In this document: positions 32,677-39,497 of the stretch, piece by piece | Layout: each line of letters opens with the position of its first letter | Position numbering within the stretch: the first letter of the stretch is position 1 | Assembly: GCA_017561145.1 (NCBI GenBank) | Contig: JAFZDO010000011.1 | Span: 1 to 43,942 of the forward strand | Source: Clostridia bacterium | GTDB lineage: Bacteria; Bacillota; Clostridia; Oscillospirales; CAG-382 | Direction: 5' to 3' | DNA: 43,942 nucleotides | Position numbers and translations under genes: made by a program | The notes under the pieces: generated by a model | Told to the model about the DNA's origin: nothing | The model's database searches: none | The model's input: the letters and a program-made list of their open reading frames with translations, nothing else

Positions 32677-33277
32677 TAATCTTACTCCTCACATAGTCGT
32701 TGATTATACGGATGTTTTCTCTTTCCGATAAAGCTTCGTCATAGAGCGAAGAAACGTCGATCGGCTTGCCGATAACAACACGTCTGCGCCCGCCGCACAT
32801 CATCTTGCCGTTGTTATATACCGGAATAACAGGCGCACCCGATTCCAGAGCAAGAAGAACATAGCTCGGCTTGAATGCGATCGGCTTTTCTTCTCCCTTG
32901 TTCGGTATCCTCGCTTCGGGATATATCTCAACAACGCCGCCGTTATGTAATATCTTCTTCATTTTGTCGAGGAAGACCATATCATAGCTGTCGCGGTCGA
33001 CCCTGACACAACCGAACGGCTTTAAGATAAGCTTAAGGAATATATTTTTATCAAGGGTTATCTCCGCAACGGCACACCGCAGAGTGCGACTCCAGAAAAC
33101 AAACAAAAGCACGGCAAAATCCATCAACCCGTTATGGTTGGACGCCACTATTGCCTTTGAGCGGATAAAACGCCCCTGAACCGACTTATCCTCGTAATGC
33201 ACCTTGGTGCGGAAAAGGATAAGCTGAGGTATGTAGCCTGTGATTCTTACGAACCAATGATAGATCGCATAAAGCAT
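32630..33277 (-). CDS. PlsC-type acyltransferase (second of two)
   Basis: This 215-residue paralogue of the neighbouring acyltransferase has SNHNGLMD (H48-x4-D53). Its second motif reads EIYPEAR (119-123) in place of the usual FPEGT/R, with Ala replacing Gly, which hints at a different acceptor. A hydrophobic N-terminal stretch (WFVRITGYIPQLILF) may dip into the membrane. It starts 3 bases after the transporter stop, with a distant GAGG RBS, so translation is probably coupled. The two PlsC genes diverge clearly and are not a recent duplication. Confidence 0.9.
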   Translation of the reverse strand: MLYAIYHWFVRITGYIPQLILFRTKVHYEDKSVQGRFIRSKAIVASNHNGLMDFAVLLFVFWSRTLRCAVAEITLDKNIFLKLILKPFGCVRVDRDSYDMVFLDKMKKILHNGGVVEIYPEARIPNKGEEKPIAFKPSYVLLALESGAPVIPVYNNGKMMCGGRRRVVIGKPIDVSSLYDEALSERENIRIINDYVRSKIIELGQQIEKTKEKAL

Positions 33278-33280
33278 TAA

Positions 33281-35182
33281 TTACTTGTCCTCGTGTGCAA
33301 ATATCTTGTTCATTCCGCGCTGCAGGATGATAAGAGCGGGAACGTTTACGAACAGAACGGGGAAAATACAGCAGAAAATTATCAAAGGAAGCTTGCTCAT
33401 CTTAAAGGCAATGCCTCTTTCATCTGCGATACGCATCATCGTCTTGCGCATTTTAAGAACGCAGATAATATGCGCGTAAGGGATAAAGCAGGATGCGAGA
33501 TAGGTGATAACGCTCGGGAATTTCTTTGCGAAGCCCTTGATAGATCTTACGAGAATACCGAGCCAGATAAATCCGAATATAAATCCCGAAAGAACGGTAA
33601 GACCGACCTGAACGAAAATAATCTCGGAGCGTTCTCTTTTTTCCTCGGAGTTTTCAAACGCGCTTATATCAAGAGAGGGGTCCATTTCCTTGAATTCTCT
33701 TGCGAGGATCGCGGGAGTAAAGTCACGCGGCATCTTAAACGCAATGACAAAGCCGATAACCATGGCGATCACCACGATAAAGGGAACCAGCAAATTGCCG
33801 AGGTTGAATATCGAATCCGCAACGGCATCTTCGCTTCCCAAAGCGCCGAAAAGCTCGCGGTATGCTACCTCGGAAGCAGAAAGATCGCCCTCTGCCTCTG
33901 CCCAGACAATGCCCTTGCCGCTTGCGAAGAAGAGGTTCTTTATGTACTCGTAAACGAGAGAGCCCGAAATCGCGCCAGCGATCGAGGTCGCAACGGCGTT
34001 GCCTGCAAAATACATTGCCGAATGGTTTCTGCCGGTAAGCTTTTCTTCAACACTCGATATCTGTGCAGGTGCAAGATAAGGAAGCATAAAGAACGCGCCG
34101 ATAGACCAGCTTCCCAAAAGACCGCCAACGATACCGATTGCCATTTTGGCGGTAAGGTTATCGTTGCCGAGAACGAAGCGCGAACCGATAAAGAAGTTGA
34201 GCATCGCAATACCGAAAACGAGCAGACAGCTTTGGTATATCTTTCTTACACCGAATCTCGCCTTTGCTTTGTTGAAAAGATAAAGCATAATAGGCACGGG
34301 TGCAAACGCACAGGTGTTGAATATCGCCATCTGGAAGCCGTTCAAGCCCATTCCGCCGATAATAAGTCCGTTCATCGATGCCAAAAACATCTGAAGACCG
34401 AAATATGCGCAGGTGTTGACAAGCAGCCAACGTCTGAAAATTCTGTTTTTAAAGGTCAAAGCAATGCTTTGACGAAGCGTTGCCTTTTCCTCAAGCATAC
34501 CCTCGTTTTCGGGGTATCCGTATTTTTCGCCCTCCTTGATAAGAAAGAGAGGGATAAGCATTGTGACCATCATGGGAACACAAACGAATGCAAGCGTATC
34601 GATATGCATCTCGAATGCGGAAAGGATAACGGGAACGAGCGCATATACCAAGCAATAGGAAATGGTATCGAAAAACGCCTTATAGCCCGAAACTCTCAAG
34701 CGCTGAGGCTCGTCGGTGCAAACCGTCGAAAACGAGCCGTAGAACGCGATAAGACACATTGTGTAAGCCGCGAAAAAAACAAGGCTGAAAACGGTGATCC
34801 ATATCGTGTTCAAAAGCTTGCCGTCGGCACCGCCGATCGGGATCCAACACATAATATAGCTTATAAGCATGGGAAGGAAGCAGACCGCTATCGCAGGGCG
34901 GCGTCTTCCCCATTTTGTAGAAAGCGTATCGGCGATATGAGCAAAGGGAATATCGATTATTCCGTCAAACACCTTGCCGAGCGCAAAAAGTATCGGAAAA
35001 ACCGCAGGAAGGATAAAGCAAACACCCGGCACGATCGCCTGAAACTGCTCGCCCATTTCAAGCGAAGCAGGGTTAAGCGCATCCGAAAAATACGAGCCCA
35101 TAAGAATCATCAGAAGATTCGGCCCGAATCCCGAAAACGCGAACAAAAACTCTTTCCATTTTGTGTTAAGCGATTTAACCAT
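33281..35182 (-). CDS. GPH-type MFS transporter with extended C-terminus
   Basis: This 633-residue membrane protein belongs to the glycoside-pentoside-hexuronide/MelB branch of the major facilitator superfamily: GKVFDGIIDIPFAHIAD and TKWGRRRPAIAVC follow the MelB-like DPxxG and RxGRRR motifs. Twelve spans cover about residues 1-480. After a hydrophilic segment (about 490-540) a further two to four spans follow, making it 130-180 residues longer than typical members. In this operon it could export or flip the product, or import its sugar or head group. RBS GGAGG lies 6 bases before the ATG, 21 bases after the ligase-carrier gene. Confidence 0.85.
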   Translation of the reverse strand: MVKSLNTKWKEFLFAFSGFGPNLLMILMGSYFSDALNPASLEMGEQFQAIVPGVCFILPAVFPILFALGKVFDGIIDIPFAHIADTLSTKWGRRRPAIAVCFLPMLISYIMCWIPIGGADGKLLNTIWITVFSLVFFAAYTMCLIAFYGSFSTVCTDEPQRLRVSGYKAFFDTISYCLVYALVPVILSAFEMHIDTLAFVCVPMMVTMLIPLFLIKEGEKYGYPENEGMLEEKATLRQSIALTFKNRIFRRWLLVNTCAYFGLQMFLASMNGLIIGGMGLNGFQMAIFNTCAFAPVPIMLYLFNKAKARFGVRKIYQSCLLVFGIAMLNFFIGSRFVLGNDNLTAKMAIGIVGGLLGSWSIGAFFMLPYLAPAQISSVEEKLTGRNHSAMYFAGNAVATSIAGAISGSLVYEYIKNLFFASGKGIVWAEAEGDLSASEVAYRELFGALGSEDAVADSIFNLGNLLVPFIVVIAMVIGFVIAFKMPRDFTPAILAREFKEMDPSLDISAFENSEEKRERSEIIFVQVGLTVLSGFIFGFIWLGILVRSIKGFAKKFPSVITYLASCFIPYAHIICVLKMRKTMMRIADERGIAFKMSKLPLIIFCCIFPVLFVNVPALIILQRGMNKIFAHEDK

Positions 35183-35203
35183 AACGGTCCTCCCGTTTTA
35201 AAA

Positions 35204-37129
35204 TCATTGTTTTTTCTGTATGTATGACGCAAACTCGCCTACCGTAGAAATATGCTCGTTGCCGCCGTCAAAAATTTCAATTCCGAACCTTTCCCTTATC
35301 CTGCCGAGCAGAATATGGTAATCTATGCTCGTTCCGCCGAGATCCTGAAAAAATCGGCTGTTTTTCCCGATATCGCCCGGATCCTTACCGAGCACCTCGG
35401 CAAAGCAATCGCGCAGCTCTCTTTCAAGGCCCAACAAAAGCTCCTCCGAATGTGCGTGAACCGAATTCGGATCGAAGGTAGAAAGCGTTCCCTCGGCGAT
35501 ACGAAGCGCAAGTCCCTTGCGCGATATCTTGATCTCGCCCGATGCAAGAAGACTGTCGTTCGTGAAGTAGATCCTGCTCACCGTTCTGTCAAGCTTTGCC
35601 GATGCGAGCGCTCTTTGAAGAGCTTTATTGATCGAAGTCAGTCTTTCCACGGCATAACAGCCGGGCACCGACACGATGACCGCCACGCTTCCGTCGACAT
35701 CTGTAAATATGCAAGCACGGTCTACGTGTTCGACCGTAAGCGCCTTTTCGACAAGCTGAGGCGCGATATTTTCGCCGTTTTCGCATATTATCATATCGTC
35801 AACGCGCCCGCTTGCATAATATCTTCCGTTTTCGAAGCGCATCATATCTCCGGTAGAAAACCATTCGTCCTCATACGAGCCGACCGTTTCCCCATCGACA
35901 AGTATGCGCGTTGCGCGCGTTTTGCCGCCGATCAACAATATGCCGTTTTCGTCGATGCGATGCTTCGTATATCCGAACGGAGCGCCGATAGCGCCCGAAT
36001 TAAGTATCCTTTTGCTTTTCGACCTTTCGACCGAAACGATTCCTATCTCCGTCATGCCGTAGCCGTTTGCAAGATGATAGCCTATTCCGTTGAAGAAGCT
36101 CAACGTCGAAGTGCTTATTTCACTTCCGCCGCTGATCATAAACATAATGCTGTCGCCGAACAGACCGTCGCGCACCTCGGAAAGCAAACGCTTTGCAATA
36201 ATATCGCCCAATCTGCCGTTTGAATTGACAAGCTTGCTGATGCTTACAAAGCGATTATAGGTTTTAATGCCGCGCGCCTTGATCTTGTTGGTTGCCGCCT
36301 TGGCAACCGCATCCCACACCATCGGAACTGCAAAAATATGCGTTACCTCGTGCTTTTTGACGGTGCGCTGAATCGTTGTAGGATTCAAATCTCTTGGAAA
36401 AACGAAGGTTCTCGAGAAAAATCCGAACCACAAATAAACCGCGATAAACCCAAAAACGTGACAAAGCGGCAAAAGGACAAGCTGCTTCAATTCACCCTTG
36501 TAATGCCGTCTTATATCGGGACAGGTAGAAATGATATTCGCACTGTCGCATATCTGATAATAAAAATTCTCTCCCGTATATTCGCAAAGCTTGACCTTGC
36601 CCGAGGTTCCCGAAGACATAAAATATATTCCGTTTCCGAATTCTTCAATGCAAGCATCCTCTTCCGAAGGTGCGATCGCATCCTCCTTCAAAACGGTTTT
36701 TACTTCAAAAACGTTCCCGTCGGAAATAACTCCCTTAACACCGTATTGCTTTAAGAGCCCGTTTAAAACGTCATTGGAAAGACGGGTGTTCATTAAAAGC
36801 GGCTTATAGCCCGCGGCAAGGATCGCCCAGAAGCAAACAAGCCATTCGGGACAGTTGGACATATAAAGTCCGATAATTTCACCCGCAGGCAGATCGGCAA
36901 AAGCCTTTTTTACCGAGCCGACGGCTTTGAGTATTTTATTTTTAAACTCACCGTAGGTCACCTTATGAATACGGTAACCGTCGGTAGTTTCAACCATCAC
37001 GTTATCACGCTCGTCAAACATCAATTCGAAAAGCGTGCCTAAGGTCTTTTCCCTCTTCGAATAAACGTCGAGCTTGTATTTAACGTAATCGTCTATATTG
37101 TCAAAACCGCGTACGTTGCGAAGCTTCAT
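35204..37129 (-). CDS. Adenylating enzyme fused to a C-terminal carrier domain
   Basis: This protein has 641 residues. Residues 1-540 are an ANL domain: FMSSGTSGKVKLCEYTG (P-loop), NGYGMTEIG, WFSTGDMMRFENGRYYASGR with the hinge GRVDDMII, and SGEIKISRKG with the catalytic lysine. Residues about 560-641 are a carrier domain with FFQDLGGTSIDYHIL, where S601 is the phosphopantetheine site. The GGTS form is closer to nonribosomal-peptide carriers than to AcpP. It activates an acid or amino acid and loads it on itself. It is the first gene of the operon, with RBS AAGGA 8 bases before the ATG. The enzyme has no condensation or ketosynthase domain, so downstream acyltransferases must use its thioester. 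Confidence 0.9.
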   Translation of the reverse strand: MKLRNVRGFDNIDDYVKYKLDVYSKREKTLGTLFELMFDERDNVMVETTDGYRIHKVTYGEFKNKILKAVGSVKKAFADLPAGEIIGLYMSNCPEWLVCFWAILAAGYKPLLMNTRLSNDVLNGLLKQYGVKGVISDGNVFEVKTVLKEDAIAPSEEDACIEEFGNGIYFMSSGTSGKVKLCEYTGENFYYQICDSANIISTCPDIRRHYKGELKQLVLLPLCHVFGFIAVYLWFGFFSRTFVFPRDLNPTTIQRTVKKHEVTHIFAVPMVWDAVAKAATNKIKARGIKTYNRFVSISKLVNSNGRLGDIIAKRLLSEVRDGLFGDSIMFMISGGSEISTSTLSFFNGIGYHLANGYGMTEIGIVSVERSKSKRILNSGAIGAPFGYTKHRIDENGILLIGGKTRATRILVDGETVGSYEDEWFSTGDMMRFENGRYYASGRVDDMIICENGENIAPQLVEKALTVEHVDRACIFTDVDGSVAVIVSVPGCYAVERLTSINKALQRALASAKLDRTVSRIYFTNDSLLASGEIKISRKGLALRIAEGTLSTFDPNSVHAHSEELLLGLERELRDCFAEVLGKDPGDIGKNSRFFQDLGGTSIDYHILLGRIRERFGIEIFDGGNEHISTVGEFASYIQKKQ

Positions 37130-37146
37130 AATCGAAATCCTTTTTA

Positions 37147-37172
37147 ACCGTTTCGCACGTGGCGCAAACGGT
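37147..37172 (-). promoter_or_regulatory. Inverted repeat in the 5' leader of the acyl-lipid operon
   Basis: ACCGTTT (37147-37153) and AAACGGT (37166-37172) form perfect 7-base arms, extended by a 3-bp inner stem around CACGTG. It lies between the promoter and start codon, so it may be an operator or an RNA hairpin. Confidence 0.5.
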
Positions 37173-37189
37173 CGAATTTTGTCAAAATA

Positions 37190-37217
37190 AGTATAACATA
37201 AAACCGCCGATTTTCAA
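37190..37217 (-). promoter_or_regulatory. Promoter of the acyl-lipid operon
   Basis: Minus strand: TTGAAA (37212-37217), a 16-base spacer ending in TATGT, TATACT (37190-37195). No other good promoter is seen within the following eight genes. Confidence 0.7.
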
Positions 37218-37332
37218 TACATATTATGAATTTTCTTTCTATAAATATATGAATTTTCCGTTTTCTTCCTGCACTTTTCTCTCCCCGAATAACCGTTTTT
37301 CACCCTTTTTTTCAGATTGCTAAAGCTTAAAT

Positions 37333-37362
37333 AAAAAAGCACCTTAAAACCGGTGCTTTTTT
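37333..37362 (-). terminator. Terminator of the VUT/SDR operon
   Basis: GC-rich stem AAAAGCACC/GGTGCTTTT (within 37333-37343 and 37352-37362) is followed by a T tract on the minus strand. It separates this operon from the acyl-lipid operon on the same strand. Confidence 0.88.
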
Positions 37363-37371
37363 ATTTCCTGT

Positions 37372-38025
37372 TTATTCCTTCCAGATGAAGTTGTAGTTTA
37401 TCGATTCTCCGCCGTCGACCAGAATGCTTTGACCGGTGCAGAAGGTGTTTGTTACCGTAAGGAAATACGCCCATTCGGCAATCTCCTCGGCAGTCGCCCA
37501 CCTTTTAAGCGGCGTTTCGTTCATTATCGCTTCCCAAAGAACGGGATCGTTGATAACGCAATCGTTAAGAGGGGTTTTAACTCCTCCCGGATCAAGGCTG
37601 TTGCAGGTGGCGTTAAAGGGTGCGACACGCATTGCGACGTTCTTGGTATAAGCCAAAATTCCCGCCTTGCTCGCGCAGTATTCGGGAAATTCCGCGCCCG
37701 TATGCGCGCTTGCCGAGCCGATATTAAGTATCGAGCGGATATCCTTTTGTATACCGTATTTTTCGGTGATATGGATAAGCGCCTTTAAATTAACGTCAAT
37801 ATCCTGCTCGTTCTGCGTGCCTGCGTTGTTAACGAGCACGTTAATACCCGATAGCTCGGGAAGATGAGCGTAATCACGCACGTCGCATTGATAATGCGTG
37901 TAATTTTCGTCTGTGATGCTCTTATCCTGCCTGTCAATGCCTATGACCGTGTGATTTTCCTTAAGAAACCTTTCGGCGATCGCCTTGCCGATGCCCTGCG
38001 ACGTTCCCGTTATTAAAACCTTCAT
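37372..38025 (-). CDS. Short-chain dehydrogenase/reductase
   Basis: This 217-residue classical SDR has the NAD(P)-binding TGTSQGIG (residues 6-13), NNAG (66-69), and the catalytic Y116-x3-K120 in EYCASKAG with an upstream serine at 104-106. It ends in the usual GQSILVDGGE. IGIDRQD after strand 2 suggests NAD(H) preference because of the acidic residue. Its start overlaps the VUT transporter stop by four bases, so it falls under the preQ1 riboswitch. No SDR is established in queuosine metabolism to my knowledge. It could act on a queuine-related compound or just be co-transcribed. Confidence 0.9.
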   Translation of the reverse strand: MKVLITGTSQGIGKAIAERFLKENHTVIGIDRQDKSITDENYTHYQCDVRDYAHLPELSGINVLVNNAGTQNEQDIDVNLKALIHITEKYGIQKDIRSILNIGSASAHTGAEFPEYCASKAGILAYTKNVAMRVAPFNATCNSLDPGGVKTPLNDCVINDPVLWEAIMNETPLKRWATAEEIAEWAYFLTVTNTFCTGQSILVDGGESINYNFIWKE

Positions 38026-38768
38026 TTTTTGCCTCCGTCAACAAATTCAAGATATTGCTCTCCGACGCTTTGCCTTTTCCACTTTTTGACAACTCTGTAA
38101 CCGATCGGCGAGAAAATCACTTCCATAATAAGCTCCGCGACCGCTCCCGTAAGCGCACACGTCGTGCATTGCAATAAAGTCCAGCAAAAGCCGTCCCAAT
38201 ATATCGGTGCAAACACCGTAAAAACGATGACCGAGAATATAAGATTGTCGATAAACTGACCTACAAACGTTGAAACGTAGCACTGTGTGACGTACGCCAA
38301 TTTGCCGTCGGGATTTTTCGAAAACGCCTTGCCGATAAGCCAATTCAGAAAATTGTTTATCAGCGCGGATATCAAAAAGGCAATAGTACTGCCAAGCAGG
38401 ATAAACCAAGTGCCGCCCAAAATTCCGTTAAGCGCGGTATAATCGTTCGCATTCGAGGGGATAGCGCTTGCGATATAAAACAGCAAGCAGGTAAGCAAAT
38501 TTATGCCCGAAGCAAGTATCGCCACCTTGTTCGATGCCTTGGGGCCGAAATATTTCGTAATAATATCCATACACATAAAGGATAGCCAGGATATCAAAAC
38601 CCCTCCGTCGAGTGCGATAATTTCGGTCTGCACAAGCGTCTTATTAGCCAAAAGGTTCATACATATAACGCTTACGACAAACAACGACACGACCGTCGAG
38701 GGAATACTTCTGAGAAGGAGTGAGGTTTCTTCCCTCTCTCTTTTTATCCAATTTGAAATCGTTTTCAT
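38022..38768 (-). CDS. VUT-family (YhhQ-type) queuosine precursor transporter
   Basis: This 248-residue membrane protein with about six spans matches the VUT/COG1738 family of queuine or preQ transporters: LDGGVLISWLSFMCMDIITKYFG after span 2, GGTWFILLGSTIAFLISALI, and YVSTFVGQFIDNLIFSVIVF near the end. The preQ1 riboswitch directly upstream strongly supports uptake of a queuosine precursor. I chose the ATG at 38768 because AGGTGA precedes it; an earlier in-frame start would lie in the riboswitch terminator hairpin. It is co-transcribed with the SDR gene. Confidence 0.9.
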   Translation of the reverse strand: MKTISNWIKREREETSLLLRSIPSTVVSLFVVSVICMNLLANKTLVQTEIIALDGGVLISWLSFMCMDIITKYFGPKASNKVAILASGINLLTCLLFYIASAIPSNANDYTALNGILGGTWFILLGSTIAFLISALINNFLNWLIGKAFSKNPDGKLAYVTQCYVSTFVGQFIDNLIFSVIVFTVFAPIYWDGFCWTLLQCTTCALTGAVAELIMEVIFSPIGYRVVKKWKRQSVGEQYLEFVDGGKK

Positions 38769-38778
38769 TTTATCACCT

Positions 38779-38813
38779 AAAAAGAAAGCGGCATTGCAAA
38801 ACGCAAAGCCGCC
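38779..38813 (-). terminator. Regulatory terminator of the preQ1 riboswitch
   Basis: On the minus strand GCGGC and TTGC pair with GCAA and GCCGC (38788-38812, one internal mismatch), followed by TTTCTTTTT. It lies between the aptamer and the RBS of the transporter gene, as expected for a transcription-terminating switch. Confidence 0.8.
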
Positions 38814-38839
38814 AATCAACAAATATTTATGATAAGCAG

Positions 38840-38882
38840 TCCTGGTTTTGTTTAATGACAGGATGGTACAAGCGAACTGTCA
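38840..38882 (-). promoter_or_regulatory. preQ1 class I riboswitch aptamer
   Basis: On the minus strand, stem P1 is TGACAG/CTGTCA and its loop begins TTCG. Loop CTTG can pair with CAGG in the 3' tail to make the pseudoknot. An A-rich tail, ATTAAACAAAACC, follows P1 and closely resembles that of the Thermoanaerobacter tengcongensis switch. A cytosine just before the 3' P1 strand fits the preQ1-contacting base. The 15-base loop is slightly longer than in classic examples. Genomic position, in front of a queuosine-precursor transporter, is as expected. Confidence 0.78.
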
Positions 38883-38890
38883 GCAAAGTA

Positions 38891-38918
38891 ATTATAACAC
38901 ATTACAGCAAAAAAGCAA
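38891..38918 (-). promoter_or_regulatory. Promoter of the riboswitch-VUT-SDR operon
   Basis: Minus strand: TTGCTT (38913-38918), a 16-base spacer ending in TGTGT, TATAAT (38891-38896). The aptamer begins about 10 bases after the -10 box. Confidence 0.7.
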
Positions 38919-38945
38919 GTGTTTTTTCTTATTTATAAAGCTATC

Positions 38946-39314
38946 TTACATCCGATAACGCTTACCTCGGCGGTAAGATTGCCCAAAAACGGAATAAAAA
39001 ACAGTGGTTTTTCCATCCTTGACGCATTCCGCCGTCGCGTAAAGCCTTTCACCCCTTGCGGCTTTCAGAAAGGAAATATCCGAATGCATCGAAACGCAAC
39101 CCATATTCTCGTGATTTGCGGCAACGGCGAATGCAAAATCCGCAAGCATAAAATAGGTGCCGCCCATAACAGCTCCCAACGCGTTTCGGTGCGAATCGGT
39201 GATCACAAGGCTGCATTTAGCACTTTTCTCCCCGATTTCCTCAATGACCGCTCCGTTTTCGGTTGCAAACCTGTCGCCCTCAAACATTTTTCTTACTTCT
39301 TCGATCGTCCTCAT
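38946..39314 (-). CDS. PaaI-type hotdog thioesterase, 3' end frameshifted
   Basis: This 122-residue acyl-CoA thioesterase-like protein has the hotdog helix segment NALGAVMGGTYFMLADFAFAVAAN and the strand CVSMHSDISFLKAARGERLYATA. The family's last strand is missing in this frame, which ends in the basic tail SYRRGKRYRM. In the +1 frame the next bases read LGNLTAEVSVIGCKI and stop at 38933, which is the expected family ending. The break is at a run of five T (minus strand, 38985-38989). It is either a real mutation that shortens the fold's edge strand or a sequencing/assembly error. It is monocistronic with a good promoter. Confidence 0.8.
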   Translation of the reverse strand: MRTIEEVRKMFEGDRFATENGAVIEEIGEKSAKCSLVITDSHRNALGAVMGGTYFMLADFAFAVAANHENMGCVSMHSDISFLKAARGERLYATAECVKDGKTTVFYSVFGQSYRRGKRYRM

Positions 39315-39352
39315 AGCTTCCGTCAGATCCTTACAGCATTGAATTTTGCTAT

Positions 39353-39381
39353 ATTTTACTCCCCTTCCGCACAGATGTCAA
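39353..39381 (-). promoter_or_regulatory. Promoter of the thioesterase gene
   Basis: Minus strand: TTGACA (39376-39381), a 17-base spacer, TAAAAT (39353-39358). Confidence 0.82.
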
Positions 39382-39427
39382 GACAAGTTATCGCGGCTTT
39401 ATATAGCGGCTCCAAAAAATACCGTTA

Positions 39428-39456
39428 TTGAAAAAGTCAAAAATATGTGATATACT
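39428..39456 (+). promoter_or_regulatory. Promoter of the glycyl radical enzyme operon
   Basis: TTGAAA (39428-39433), a 17-base spacer ending in TGTGA, TATACT (39451-39456). Confidence 0.8.
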
Positions 39457-39497
39457 GCACTCAGAAAATATCACGAACATGCAATCAGGGTAGATTT

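Noticed and set aside
33293-35227. 644-codon open frame opposite the GPH transporter
   Set aside because: Its product is rich in Lys/Arg/Asn/His without hydrophobic pattern or motif. The minus-strand frame is a clear membrane transporter within an operon.
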